Positions 39,501 through 51,147 of a stretch of DNA of 64,000 bases are shown here, one piece after another. The stretch comes from Allolobophora icterica. Taxonomy: Eukaryota; Annelida; Clitellata; Crassiclitellata; Lumbricidae. The stretch lies in NCBI GenBank assembly GCA_963556255.1, contig OY744605.1, forward strand, positions 84,706,021 through 84,770,020, given 5' to 3'. A program made the position numbers and the translations under genes. The notes beneath the pieces are model-generated. The model did no database searches, was not told where the DNA came from, and saw nothing but the letters and a program-made list of their open reading frames with translations. Positions within the stretch are counted from its first letter, which is position 1; every line of letters starts with the position of its first letter.

Positions 39501-40884
39501 CGTCGATAATGTTATAACGTTGCCTACCATGATCTACACCGACTTCCATTGTGGATAATGTTATTCATATTGACTTATTAATTAATTAATTTAAATCTGA
39601 TGAAAAATCTCCAGTTCAGGGCGCTGAGCAATTGTGCGTGAAGGTCCATAACGAGTAATTGTAGTTGTAATGAGAGATTTATAAAGCACTTCTTCAAGAG
39701 AGACTTGTCAGAGGTGCTTGGTGGTTTCAGGGAAGGCATCTCATACGTGCCAAAGGTTCACAGGTGGTTTTTGCAGGAGTGGATTGGATGTTCGAAAATT
39801 ATAAATAATGATAGTCCTTGTAGGAGGTGATTGTGGGCAATATTCTAATAACATTATCAAAAATGATAGTCAGTGTAGGAAATGATGATTGACAACGTAA
39901 TAGCATTACCAATGATAGTACTCGATTTAGCAGATAATGATAGTCAATGTAATAGCGTTATCAATGATGGAAGTGAATATAGGAGATGATGGTTGTGAAT
40001 GTTATAACATTATCAACAAGAGAAGTCAATGTTATAACATTGTCAACTTGAGAAGTCAATGTTATAACATTATCAACGAGAGAAGTCAATGTTATAACAT
40101 TATCAACGAGAGAAGTCAATGTTATAACATTATCAACGAGAGAAGTCAATGTTATAACATTATCAACGAGAGAAGTCAATGTTATAACATTATCAACGAG
40201 AGAAGTCAATGTTATAACATTATCAACGAGAGAAGTCAATGTTATAACATTATCAACGAGAGAAGTCAATGTTATAACATTATCGGTGATGATAGTCCAT
40301 GTAGGAGGTCATGGTAGTTAATGTAATAACACTATAAATCAGTGCTGTCCCGCCTGCGGGCCGCATGCGGCCCGCGGACTGATTTTAAATGGCCCGCCAA
40401 AGCTGAATACCAACCGAAAATAATAAGAAATTGCAAGAACAGTTCAAAGCCAAATATCTCACAAAAAACGTGCTTGAACGTTTATTGATATACTTTTTTT
40501 ACGCTGAACTACTATAACACATACCATAGGACTACATATATGCTATTATTAACTGATTTTTACATGATTATTGCCATAATAAGTTAGTAATTTTCAATAA
40601 ATTTTAGCAATTGCTTTTGAGTTTACTGGTGCGGCCCTCGGCGTCAAGAATAATTGTTTCGGCGGCCCGCGGTGTCAAAAAGGTTGGACAGCACTGCTAT
40701 AAATGATGGAAGTCAATGTAGGTAGTAAATGTAAGGCATTTCTATAACGATGATGACCTTTGGATGACCTTTGCCTCCAATGGTTTTCTAGGAGAGGCTG
40801 AGTAAACTGCATTACAACGTTTCCAAGGAGACGGCAAGAAAGAAAGCGCTCCTCGACCCACCCAACGCTGGACCACCCATGTGA
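36467..40884 (+). CDS. SNAPIN: Snapin homologue (BLOC-1/BORC subunit), four exons
   Basis: Exons 36467-36585, 38057-38103, 38883-39001 and 40792-40884; the joined frame is 378 nt, 125 aa (human snapin 136 aa). Snapin is a coiled-coil subunit of BLOC-1 and BORC that acts in endosome-lysosome trafficking and synaptic vesicle priming. Diagnostic blocks: ADGIVGLLKPAIEEIDERV and AVR (human LRPAVQQLDSHVHAVR); ESQADLRQHIDSLAE (human ESQVELREQIDNLATE); DLDPYLKKLSNARRRVMLVN (human DLDPYVKKLLNARRRVVLVN); and LSKLHYNVSKETARKKALLD (human RRLNHSVAKETARRRAMLD). All introns are GT-AG and frame-consistent. Introns 1 to 3 carry LINE relics, minisatellites and a hAT MITE. Confidence 0.93.
36655..36745 (+). mobile_element. 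tRNA-like SINE head in snapin intron 1
   Basis: TGATGGTCTGCCAGTAACAC and GCGGTTGCGGGTTCAACTCC resemble A and B boxes of a decayed tRNA-derived SINE. Confidence 0.35.
37390..37715. mobile_element. Composite LINE relic in snapin intron 1
   Basis: A minus-strand LINE end (GPSSWNGLLPNNLR, FPLFRKRLF) abuts a plus-strand 3' UTR (TGTATTAGACACTGGTGCAA, then tandem ATTAC) of the 59-60 kb LINE family. Confidence 0.6.
37830..37995 (+). mobile_element. LINE 3' relic in snapin intron 1
   Basis: The plus frame gives SVTAFGPSFWKTLPCSVRH, then LPLFCKRLKTF, the typical GP-x-W-x-LP end of CR1/L2 ORF2. Confidence 0.6.
38057..38103 (+). CDS. SNAPIN: Snapin exon 2
   Basis: Acceptor TTGTTGCAG; encodes ESQADLRQHIDSLAE. 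Donor GTAACT at 38104, phase 1. Confidence 0.9.
38134..38305 (+). repeat. GGTCCTTGATT minisatellite in snapin intron 2
   Basis: About fourteen irregular units of 11-14 bp (GGTCCTTGATTGGT and variants) starting 30 bp after exon 2. Confidence 0.85.
38883..39001 (+). CDS. SNAPIN: Snapin exon 3
   Basis: Acceptor TTTCGTAG; encodes the most conserved block, ARRRVMLVNNILQNTQ. Donor CAG|GTTGCT at 39002, phase 0. Confidence 0.93.
39100..39400 (-). mobile_element. LINE 3' relic in snapin intron 3
   Basis: The minus-strand copy of the 59-60 kb LINE 3' end (TAGTGCCGGTGTCTAATACAC...AGCAGCTGAGCAGATTGAGC) ends in TTACTAATTAATAAAC. Confidence 0.65.
39665..39760 (+). repeat. Retroposon tail copy
   Basis: GAGATTTATAAAGCACTTCT...TTGTCAGAGGTGCTTGG, a member of the short tail family also at 1.2, 42.0, 46.5, 52.4 and 59.3 kb. 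Confidence 0.5.
39997..40284 (+). repeat. 30-bp minisatellite in snapin intron 3
   Basis: Eight full units of exactly 30 bp (starting AGAAGTCAATGTTATAACAT) from 40021 to 40260 plus partial ends; the last six full units are identical. Thirty being a multiple of three, both strands stay open and mimic a 10-residue peptide repeat; no start or conserved family supports a gene. Confidence 0.95.
40340..40696. mobile_element. hAT-type MITE, GC-rich ends
   Basis: Ends CAGTGCTGTCC and GGACAGCACTG with a perfect 8-bp duplication ctataaat (40332-40339 and 40697-40704). GGCCCGC-rich palindromes lie near each end. It sits in snapin intron 3. Confidence 0.88.
40792..40884 (+). CDS. SNAPIN: Snapin exon 4 and stop
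   Basis: Acceptor TTTTCTAG; encodes ERLSKLHYNVSKETARKK and a short tail ending GPPM, TGA at 40882-40884. It begins 95 bp after the hAT MITE at 40340-40696. Confidence 0.92.
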   Translation, partial: ERLSKLHYNVSKETARKKALLDPPNAGPPM

Positions 40885-41233
40885 TGAAGACCGTGGTTTT
40901 TCTCGGACCACCCACGTGTTCGCAGGGACCACCCAGGTGCAGCGTGAGACCACCCACTTGGATAGTGCTGTTGCAAATGGCTTTAAAGATGCACACAGTC
41001 ATTGACATTAACTTGGTTTTATGAGGACGCCATGTTCGGCTGTTCTTTATCTTCGAATTCGGCAATGTTTCAAATTGACCATCTGGTGTTTTAATGTATG
41101 CTTGCGCTCAGTTTACGTTTAGTCTTGTTTGCTAAGTGTAACGTTGTGTCGTGGAACTTTCCAGTTACATGTGTCTGTACGTTTTCCTAAATACATGTAC
41201 ACACTTCAGTTTAACTGAATGCTTTGGTTTATT

Positions 41234-41235
<2 letters not shown>

Positions 41236-41306
<71 letters not shown>
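41236..41306. repeat. (ATT)n microsatellite
   Basis: About 22 ATT units; the poly-Leu frame across it is an artefact. Confidence 0.95.
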
Positions 41307-41814
41307 AATATTTATGCCCCAAGGTAAATATATGGTATCTCGGGGACTTAAATGCTAATTGTATTCAGATATTGTATTCGGATATTTATTTAATTATAAA
41401 AGAAAGAAGCATTATTATTATTATTTCAATTTTATTGTGAAGATATTAATAATAATAATTATAACATTATTTATTATTTAACATCCTAGATTTGGCATCA
41501 AGTAGAGGCCATTGACGTCTGCATACGAAAAAATTTCTGTACACTTCACCGCATCTTAGATTGACAGTCGACAAAAAAAATTGGTTGGTTAGTGACTGTT
41601 CAACAAAACTGTCATGAGAAAGATAATTATGACCACCTTCCCTTAATCCAGGTTTTGGACTGGCTCCACCCGAAACGGTATTGAATCAGTCTCTAATTTT
41701 AGGATTTAGTTTCTATTTTAAGGGTATCTAATTCCCACCAGGGCAGAAATTTGGTTGGAGATTTCTGCTCCATCTGACCCCCTAGTCAGATGGAGCAGAA
41801 CTTACCACTGAGCC

Positions 41815-42170
41815 ACTACGTGGGGCGTGGTGACTCAGTGGTAAGTTCGGCGCCTTGTGACCGGAGAGTTGCAGGTTCGAATCCCACTCTAGCCGCTGCG
41901 TACGGACCTTGGGCAAGTCCTTCACTTGCGATTGCTCGTGGCGCTTCGGCGTGAAAATTCCGGCACAGTATCAAATGCTGTAGTCGGGAGCGCCTCTGAG
42001 TAGTAGTAGACTTCGAGGGGCGCTATAGAAATATCCGGAATAAAATAGTCAATTCGGCTGTAATGAGTATACTAATCGTACACTGTCGGTGGAAGATGAG
42101 GCGGTGAGGGAGAGGAATGGTCACCCGCCCTCTTATGTCGACTTGCCGAGGCTAAGAAAATGAAATCGCT
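41815..42170 (+). mobile_element. tRNA-derived SINE
   Basis: Head GGTGACTCAGTGGTAAGT (A box) and GGTTCGAATCCC (B box), followed by a GCGCCTCTGAGTAGTAGTAG body. The tail CGTACACTGTCGG...GCCGAGGCTAAGAAAATGAA is shared with other copies. A reversed second tRNA-like half precedes it (about 41750-41815). Confidence 0.65.
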
Positions 42171-42683
42171 AACACTTCATATCCATGAATGCCTCAGGGC
42201 TAGCTTAAGGGACTGGAAAAAAGCACCTGCAAAGGTGATTTAGAAGGGACTTCGCACGATATTATATCTGGCGTCTGACTATGACTTGTGGCACCAAAGA
42301 CCGCTGAAGTGGATGGGAAAAATTTGTACAGTTTTGACCATAACTATCAAAAGATTTCATTTCGGTATTATTTTGCGTCTTGTCACTGCAATAGTCGACC
42401 TAACTCACAATTTCAATAGTCGACCTAACTCACAATTTCTTATGGTCCTCCATTTGGCTATTGAACACGGCTGATGATGACTTATAAATATTTTGTTGAA
42501 AGCGTTTCAAAGGTGTCTAAAATGAGTCGATTTTATTTCGAGCGAGATCGAAACAAGTTTGTTTGATTTGACGAAGATTTGGTGATTAAACGCACTAAAG
42601 TAGTTTTCAATGGCGTTTTGTCATTACATAGAGGCGCCTTGCACATGCATTGTTAGTAGTAGAGGTAGGAACTGTATTCTCAT

Positions 42684-42905
<222 letters not shown>

Positions 42906-42949
42906 ACCTAGTTAAATAGGGCCTATATGGACTCGGTGCCAGAGCAGCC

Positions 42950-43640
42950 ACAGTATTAGCTCGTAATCGCAAACTTCTAAAGCGCCACTCGAAGGCCAAG
43001 CCTATTGACGAGCGCTGCGTCAAATCAGAGGGGTTTCCCAAAGAGTAGTCCAAATGAGATTCGAGTCCGGTTACCGTGGGGGTCAGACCAAGTGAGGAGG
43101 TAAATCAGCTGTTAAGCAGGTTGTATACTGAGAGAATAATTGGAAGGCGGAGGATCAGATGAGTCAGAGTAGGAGTAGGCCTATTTGAAAAGGTGAGACT
43201 TCAGTTTTGAGTGGAATGATAGATAGAGGAGGATAGAGGAAGGCTTGCAATGGTGATGGTGGAGGAACCGAGTATCTGCGGAACTTGGAGAGGAGATCGT
43301 TCCAGAGACGTGGTGCTGTGTTGGTCATGGCTCGGTTGGAGAACTTGAGACGAGTAATGCCAAGAGGTCGGAGTCAGCTTAAATCGCCGAGAATGATGTA
43401 GGCCTACACGTGAGGCTGGCAGGCGAGCGCGATCACGAAATAGTGAACTGGACTCGGCAGGCCTTGTTTATTCAAGAGAGCTCCACTCCTGGCGCTGAGA
43501 GGAGGTTGCAACATAGTGGGACATCCCCTTTGACTTGACGCAGCACTCGTGAATAAGCTGGTGCTTTGTGCTTAACGTCCTTTTACGTTACGCTTCTCTA
43601 ATTTCCGCAATTACAATGTTACTATGATTTGGCGATTAGG
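42950..43640. repeat. Copies of the GACGTAGCGCTCGTGAATAG repeat family
   Basis: Inverted blocks at about 42955-43080 and 43500-43630, with intervening sequence whose minus strand has TAPRLWNDLL, a LINE-like end. Confidence 0.5.
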
Positions 43641-43699
43641 GCCTATATTATAGCCACTTAGTGACTATCACATTTTTATTACCTATAGAATGGATGCAG

Positions 43700-45800
43700 A
43701 GCTTAACGACATTTTATGACAACAAAAGCAGCTGACGTCGACAGAGATTAGTTTGAACAGTTCTCACCGTTCATAGGCCTATGACATTAGCGTCAATCTC
43801 ATTTTCCCATTTCAAGACTTGTTACTAAATCTTAATTGTAACTTAATTGCAGGACTGTGCGTCTCCTTTTCCTTGTATGACAAATATTATCCTTAAAAGA
43901 GGTGTGGAATAATTTTGAAGAGTTCTCACCGTTCATAGGCTTATGATATTAACGTCAATCTCATTTTCTCGTTACAAGACTAATATAACAGGACTGCGTG
44001 TCTCCTTTTCTTAAAGGGCAAATAATTATCCTTAAAATAAGGATGTGCAATAATTGTTTGACGCAGTTCTCAATGTTCCAATGACATAATAACCTAATGC
44101 AATCCAGAGATTAACGACATTTTATGGCAAAAAGACGTTGACGTCGATAGAAACTATTTTTGGCATGATGCAAACTATAGGCCTATTGATGAAGGCTATA
44201 GGCCTACAGGTGTATATTTAACAATAAAACACAGTTCGGCCTAAATAGAAACTCTGCGTTTGGTTATTGTAATCATCTGACAAAGCAAATAGTAGTAGGG
44301 CTTATTATTTGGCTACCTATATTTTGCTATGCCGCAGTGATAGCCACAGTGTAAGCGCTTTCATTTTCTTACCCTCGGCATATCAAGTTGGGTTTAGCCA
44401 ATCGATCATTTCTACTCCTATCGACTTGACCCCGCTCTACTAGTTATGTGATTTCTTTGGGCCATGACTGAAATCCATCGATCTGGATAGAATAACGTAC
44501 CCGCACTCCAGGGTGAGATTTGTCGGGGTTGAACACCGTAGTCTCTGTTAGGACCCCACAGTTAAGTCTTCATTGCACAACACAGGGGGTCGTTTCCAAC
44601 CACCTCAGTTGTGCTAGTGTGATTATATTGTGCATAATTAGGCTATATTTTAGCACTTTCTTTCACAGTCCACTTTGTGGGTTACTATTAATAAAGTAGG
44701 CCTAGTGTTTTGGTTTATTGTGAGATTTGTGACCACGTAAATTGTATAGCCTACTAATAAATTTTGTGATGTCATTACTTTTAGGAGTTAAGCTTTCTAT
44801 TGCATTTTTTTTCTTTCTCAGTTTGCAAAATACAGATAAAATATTCAACTCCACATCAGGGACCACATGTATCAAACTCTTCTAAGCCTAACCCACCCCA
44901 CAGTCTTTTTCTACAATTCTCACCATGGGCGCCCGAAGCATGGGTCTATGGGGGTCGCGTGACCCCCTGGAAATCATGATATGACTACCAAAAGAATCAT
45001 GGATACTGAAAACCTTACTCTCTGAGTTTGAAAGCAACAGCAAGACTGCTGGCTGTTGACGAGAAACCCCAGAGTTAAAGCACTATAGAATTATTAATAG
45101 AAATAACACAGTAGGCCTAGGCCTAATGGAACCTACCTACAGCCGGCCATTGCCAGCCCTGACCTTAGGGTCAGCAAGCTAAGGCGACTGCCCAGAGAAT
45201 CATGGATACTGAAAACCGTATACTCTCTCGGTCTGAAAGGTTAAACAGGTGTTGGCTGTTGAAAGATAGCTTGGGTTTCTCTCTGCATGGTTCAAAGGCG
45301 GAGGATGGTGACACGCGCAATATATCAACCTATACAAGACTGAAGAAAGAGTGGCTGGACTTGGATATAGAGATAAGACACAGGACAACTAATTATTAAT
45401 TATTATTAATTATTATTTATGGGATTTCAGATTTGGAGGAGAAAGAGAGACTAGATCAGTTCATTTCAAGATCCCATCATTGTAGTCCCTATTCGAGAAT
45501 ACAGAGGATCGTAACTAAAGTTTAAATTAATAAAATTTATAATATCTAGTGGACCGCCATAAAAGTTTCATGATTTCCTTTCTTGTTTTATTCTGTGAAC
45601 TGGGAACATCAAACACTGAACCAATTTCTTGCATCAGCTTGAATCTTTCTTCAACGGATTGTATTGCCATGTCAAGAACGGTGAAGTAAAGGTTGATTTC
45701 CCTTTGGGATCCTGAATTAATTAATGGTGGCAAAAACGTACGACTACGACGGCAATGTTTAAAAATATGTCTTTGTTTAGCTTTTCTTTCGCCCCCAGAC
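43700..45800. other. Repeat mosaic without genes
   Basis: Two copies of a dispersed unit, AACGACATTTTATG...GACGTCGACAGA with AACAGTTCTCACCGTTCATAGG (about 43707 and 44110), and a repeated ATCATGGATACTGAAAACC (44997 and 45199). Otherwise nothing recognised. Confidence 0.45.
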
Positions 45801-45839
45801 ATGTGCCGCCCTAGGCACATTTCTGGGGTGGCAGAAAAT

Positions 45840-46200
45840 TCGCCTAGTGGTTAAACCGGCCCTGCCTTGAACCAAGGCAAGGTTTACGTTCAGCGTCAAA
45901 AGGAGACTTCATAGACATAAGATCGAATCTTCAATTCAGAAATAGGATGCTTGAGGTGGCTGGTCCAGCTGAATGGAACTGTGCCGGAATCAATGCCAAG
46001 ATCCACCTCGATAAATATTTTTAAAACCAAACTCATAACTTATTTATTCTCTAAATCTAAGTGCTATAATTAACTACTGCATTGTAACGCGTCCTCTATT
46101 TTTTAAGGCCCGTTATAACTATAAGTTTTATTGCATTGTATTGTATGATGAAGAAACGCAGTCCCTTACACACCTTTTCTAAGCCTTACAATTTTCGATA
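45840..46200 (+). mobile_element. LINE 3' relic (family of 57.9 kb)
   Basis: Near-duplicate of 57860-58150: GGTTTACGTTCAGCGTCAAA...TGGCTGGTCCAGCTGAATGG...AATAAATATTTTTAAAACC, the 3' end of a LINE ORF2 (GPAEWNSLP type) plus UTR. Confidence 0.65.
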
Positions 46201-46429
46201 ATTTAATAAGCCGAACAACATCTAGAACATTATTGACGTTCTGCCTCTAGCATTTATAGAAACACTAGAAGGCTTAGAAAAGGTGTGCAACGAACTGCTC
46301 TTGTTAATCATAAAAGCGCCGCCAGTCTCCAAGGCGATCGTCACAAAAGTTTGGGTGCTGGTAATGGTGGAGTACTTCACCTCTTTAGACATAGCTGCGC
46401 TATGTTGTGTGAGATGTGATAGGTGAGAT

Positions 46430-46432
<3 letters not shown>

Positions 46433-46462
<30 letters not shown>

Positions 46463-46520
46463 CGGAATTTATATAGCGCCCCTTCAAGGCAACTACTCAG
46501 AGGCGCTCCCGACCCAAGCC
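46433..46520 (+). repeat. Retroposon tail with (ATCA)n
   Basis: Seven ATCA units joined to GGAATTTATATAGCGCCCCT...ACTCAGAGGCGCTCCCGACC. Orientation shows that the element ends in a TTGA microsatellite. Confidence 0.6.
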
Positions 46521-46729
46521 CGTAATATAGTAATAATTATATTCGTGTAAGATAGTAATAATTATATTCGTGTATTAATTCAAACTGACAAGTACCCAGT
46601 AAGATTACATTATACAGTAGTAACAGATGATAACAAGTTTAACAAGAGTCGAATTTAACTGTATGGCCCATCTGTTGTACTGCTCATTTTACAGTCGCCC
46701 CCTAGGGTGTAGAGGGAGTGAAAAGGCCG

Positions 46730-47250
46730 AATCAGACTTTATGGAGCTTGCACGTAACGAACCCCGCGTCTTTCTAAACTTCGTGCCAACGTGTAACCAT
46801 TCAACCCTCCCGCCGCTCAGAGAGCGTCAGAGATGTGTCGTAAGTGTCGCGCACTGTCACCTCCTATGCCAGGCATCGCCTGGACCGCTAGAGGACTCGA
46901 GTAGGCCTGTCCATGCCTTGTCTGTACATCGCAGGTCCCACTCTTTTTGCCGATCAGTCGCTGCTCCTATTGGTGGCTCTACACCTGTCAGGGTTATCCA
47001 GGCGTTGAGCTCTGAATTCGCAAGTTTGTATGGTATCTCAGCCGACTATGTTGGTAAGATGAATGCCTCTAGTTCGTTTGTGCTAGTAGCAGAAGCCTGG
47101 AAGGCGGCATGTTCCAGAGTAGGTGCACAACGAACTCCCAGACCACCACCTCTCACCGGCAAAGAAGCCTGGAGCCAACGGTTATCGTCAAGGTCCACAT
47201 TCGAGATGGTCGATAGCCATTCTCTCAACAAGTGATCAAACCGAGCCAAG
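46730..47250 (-). pseudogene. Reverse-transcriptase LINE relic
   Basis: The minus frame at 47249-47046 reads LQASLPVRGGGLGVRCAPTL, then HAAFQASATST, matching the C-terminal region of a LINE polyprotein (ASLP-x-GGLG+R...AFLAS). Downstream frames are broken by stops. The plus-strand open frame over the same bases is its shadow. Confidence 0.6.
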
Positions 47251-47339
47251 CCCGGGCAATCGGCATAGACACCTAAACTGTTTCTCAGCAGAACAAGAGC
47301 GAAATGTGTTTAAAGTAAAGATAATCTTCTGATTGCTCT

Positions 47340-49190
47340 TTCAAGGTCGTTAGCTTTCTATCTATGACCTTATCCACAGCTGACCTCGTATCACTGGTGA
47401 ACCCAACAAGGTCATCTCCTCCAAGGCCAAATTCATAATTTCTTGAAACGCCGGGTCATCGATGGGCGTCTGGACGCTGTGGCAATTGCGATTTCGCATT
47501 TAATTTCGAAATTAAAACTTCATCTGTTAACTTAAGTCACAAGTTCATCCCAGACGATTAATTAGCTCTTCTGCTTATTTAATAGGACGAATAATATCCT
47601 TAAAAACGGGGTTTAAAGAAATAACCGTTATAATATATAAATTAAAACTTGAACATTAAATTTAATTTAAAACTGCGACGGAGAAGGTAATAAGTAAGTA
47701 TTATTATTTCAAAATTAGTTAACATTAGAACCTTGGAACACAAGTACTAGAGACTTGGTCTATTGGCAGCGGATTGTTTAATCTGCCTCTGCTTTGAAAT
47801 ATGGGACGTCTTAGGGAAATTCTGTAAAAGACAGCGGTTGTTGAAATCAAATAAAGAATTAATTAGGCCTATAATAAATCAAAGTACACACTAAATTGGT
47901 AAATATTCGAGACAAGCAAAAACAAACTGAACGACTTAACTATCAGATTATTATTATTTAAAAATTTAATAAATTACTGTAAATCTGTCGCTAGACCATG
48001 GATAATATAACACCCTCTTTAGAAACTCCTAAATAGCTATTAAAATACACGTAACTTTTTACATAGTATCTTGTTACTGCCCCTGAGAGGTTCGAACTCG
48101 CGACGCGCGGTTTTTAAGACCAGTGCTCTGCCACTGAGCTATATTGTCTCGAATAAGGTGCTAACTATTTTATTACTTTGGTCTGTCGACGATATCGGAG
48201 TACATTTACCAAACAATCAGTGAGAACTGTTCAAAAACAATTTCTGTCGACGTCAACGGCCTATATTGCCATAAGATGTCGTTAAACTCGCCATCCATTC
48301 TTACGCCTTTTTGGCAGGTCCATCAGAAATGAATAACTTGATATTAGTATTAGTAGCGTTTCATGCCTTAGGCCAAACTCTGCCACCACTGCCCGAACTC
48401 TGGTGGTGCCAGTCCTAGCTTGGGGAACAGGAGAAAGTCGATGCTAACGGCCTTGGTATATACAAGATGTCGTTAAAAACTAGGCCAAACAACTTTGTTG
48501 ACTCGACAGGTCATTATTACGAACAGTTTTAGTCATTGTTTGGGAGATTTTACAGCTGCCAGGGTCGTTTACATCGACCTTAAAATAGTTTAAAGGATAC
48601 TTCGGTCATAACTGCCAATTTAACAGGTAGTTTCAGTTTAACAACGCTGTGTTAAAATGATAGGAATCAGCTTTGTCCTTCTCCTTGATCCAAACTGACA
48701 CCAATCAAGTAAAAGGAAGCGGTGGATTCGCCCAAACGATTAAGTGAATTTCAATTTCAATTGTTAAACGGCATCTTGCGGCCGTCATAGCCGTTGACGT
48801 CGACCTTTCTAACTGTAGAAATATCGACAGAAACAGTACCGAAATTCACTAGAGATAAAACGCCAATGTCAATTTTCGATCATATAGCGTGAGATTAAAG
48901 CGTTTCAAAGGTGTGTAAAGAGAGTAAAGCAGTTACCACGCTTTAGCGAAATCTTGGAATTCCCCGAGCAGTTGACGTCATAATACAAACGGCTCCGGTA
49001 GCAGAACTTCAACTGAAATCTGTCATTCTACCTTGCCAATCTCAGGACCAGGCCAATCGACCTCTGAACCCTCGATAGGCCTAGGTTATTCTTTCCTCTC
49101 CTAATCCATCTTTTCCTATCCTAATCCATCTGATCCTCTGCCTTCCAAGCTATCTCGTCCTCAATGAAACCCTCCGTAACAGCTGCTCTG
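47340..49190. other. Repeat mosaic without genes
   Basis: Contains GATGTCGTTAAAC motifs (about 48275 and 48465), a GGTGGTGCCAGTCCTAGCTT block related to 51.95 and 62.65 kb, and a decayed tRNA-like segment at about 48085-48150 (minus: TAGCTCAGTGGCAGAGCACT, then GAGTTCGAACCTC). Confidence 0.45.
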
Positions 49191-49449
49191 CCTCTCTCTG
49201 GTCTCTCTGGCAACCGGACTCGGACCACCAACGGACATCGATCTCTGGACAACCCCTCGGATACGTCGCAGCGCTCGTTAATAAGCTGGTGCTTTGCGCT
49301 CAGCTTTACAGTGGCGCTTTAGAACATTGGAGATTACGATTACGATTAATTTCTAACTAACGACGATGCAGTTTTGTAAAGAAAGGTCGACTTCAACGAA
49401 CCTGGCAGCCACAAGATATCGTTAAACAATGGAAACTACTAACTAGTTA

Positions 49450-49790
49450 TCATTATGTTCTGGTTTGTCCCTTTGGATGTGCGGTGCTTACTCGGCAGGG
49501 CGGCTGCTTACCTGCCGCTCTCAATGCACTTCGGGCATTGGTGGCCCCGTCACTCCCTCCGCTCTGCGTTGCATGGCGAACTGTTGGTTCTTTTTGCACG
49601 CGCCTCTGTTATGCCGTGTTGTGCTCTCTGTGTTGTCTGGGACGAGCTCCCGTTGGAGCTGCGACTGCTATGTATAGGGATACCTCTGACACGTTCTATA
49701 ATATCCTAAAGACTGTTCTTTGTCGTCCGGGCTGGGTGGAGACCGCCTCTGAGAAGAATTCTTGAAGGGTCAGTATACAAATCCTCTGAA
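49450..49790 (+). pseudogene. LINE ORF2 3' relic
   Basis: Two plus frames share one degraded ORF end: LRSALHGELLVLFARA, then WDELPLELRL, then DTSDTFYNILKTVL. At least two frameshifts separate them. Confidence 0.5.
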
Positions 49791-50199
49791 CGAACATCAG
49801 TGGACCAGCTTTCAAGACCTCGACCGCGCTGCAATTGTGTATTCCTCGATTTGGCTGAGAAAATTTCTTCTATAAGACACGCTCATCTCTTAATATTTTA
49901 TAGATATGTTTTTTTACAAGTCAGTAATAAATGATTTATGTTTACTGTGACTTTACATGAATTACAAAGACCATTTTTATTTTTGTCATAAGAAGAAGTC
50001 TTTCATTAAGATTTACTTTTCCTTATCTTAATCTTGAAATTTTCCAACTGTCTCAAGAACCACTTAATTTTACAGATCACATCTGGCGACTGTCATAGTT
50101 TCTCTTTAACAACACTGTGTCATAAAGCGATGACTAGCGTCGCCCTCCTCCTTTATCCTGGCTTGGGACTGACATCAACCGAGCATAATAATAATTAGT

Positions 50200-50310
50200 A
50201 TTTAATGCGCAAGGCATCAGTCTATGGCACACCAATAATTTATGAATACATAACGAGGTCAAGATCAGCCTTTAAGACAGAGAGAGACACTCTGTGGTGG
50301 ATAGGCAATA
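50200..50310 (-). mobile_element. LINE 3' UTR relic
   Basis: AATGCGCAAGGCATCAGTCT...GACAGAGAGAGACACTCTGTGG, a reversed copy of the 60.0-kb LINE 3' end. Confidence 0.55.
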
Positions 50311-50537
50311 TTAATATATGAGGCAATAAAACATTTGCTAAAAGTTCCTGGACGCGTTTTTCTATCTTAAAAATGTTCAAAGTTATGAAAATTATGACAT
50401 GGTAATGTTTCTAGACAAAAACAGAAAAATAATTCAGACTAACGTTTAACGTCATTGCGTAATATTAGACTCGAATTCTGAGGATGGACTTCAGAATTAA
50501 GTTACACTGGGTAGCCACCATTAAGACGTGTTCAGAC

Positions 50538-51085
50538 CAGTGATGGGCACTAAACTAATTTTTTTAGTTAAACTAAAACTATTTTCCAACTAAAAAAAAT
50601 AGTTTAACTAAAGTTGGCAACTGATTTTGGAAATTAGTTAACTAAACTAAAACAAAGTAGTTAAACTTTTTCAAACTTTTTTCAAACTTTTTACGACAAA
50701 CATTTTCACAATAAAAGACGTTAAGTGAACTGTAATGATGCAAAGCGTCAATGACAATTTCACCTTAAAACGATGCAATGTGTACTGTTCTGGCATACAG
50801 TTACATGTGTACTGTAAGTAGTGTAAGAATTTGAAAACACAGGCTGTTAACGCTAAAACCATGCAGTGTTAAAATTTTTTATGCTGACAATGTTCAATGT
50901 TCACTGTGGAAAAATAGTTGCATATTGCTGATTTTTTTAGTTAAACCTTTTAGTTAGCAACTAAAATTTTTTAGTTAACTATGGTTTTAACTAAACTATT
51001 TTTTTAGTTAAACTTCTTCCTCAACTAAAATTTTTTAGTTAAACTAAAAGTTAGCAACTTTTTAGTTAACTATTGCCCATCACTG
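50538..51085. mobile_element. hAT-type MITE, AT-rich
   Basis: Ends CAGTGATGGGCACTAAACTA and TAGTTAACTATTGCCCATCA+CTG, with a perfect 8-bp duplication gttcagac (50530-50537 and 51086-51093). The ends are crowded with TTAGTTAAACTAAA repeats and form long complementary arms. Confidence 0.9.
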
Positions 51086-51147
51086 GTTCAGACAATCCTA
51101 TATAAAAACTTCATTTTGAATTTATCCGAAAAATCTTCGAAGTTTCT

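Noticed and set aside
39937..40317. Frame with a 10-residue repeat resembling a structural repeat protein, and the regular array as a CRISPR candidate
   Set aside because: The 30-bp unit is tandem without spacers and lies within a snapin intron; both strands stay open because 30 is divisible by 3. It is a minisatellite.
46627..47235. 202-aa plus-strand protein
   Set aside because: It is the shadow of a decayed LINE on the minus strand, whose ASLP...GGLG motifs are recognisable.
48085..48150. Functional tRNA gene on the minus strand
   Set aside because: A and B boxes and an anticodon-like loop are visible, but the acceptor arms do not pair and the anticodon stem has mismatches; more likely a SINE head or pseudogene.
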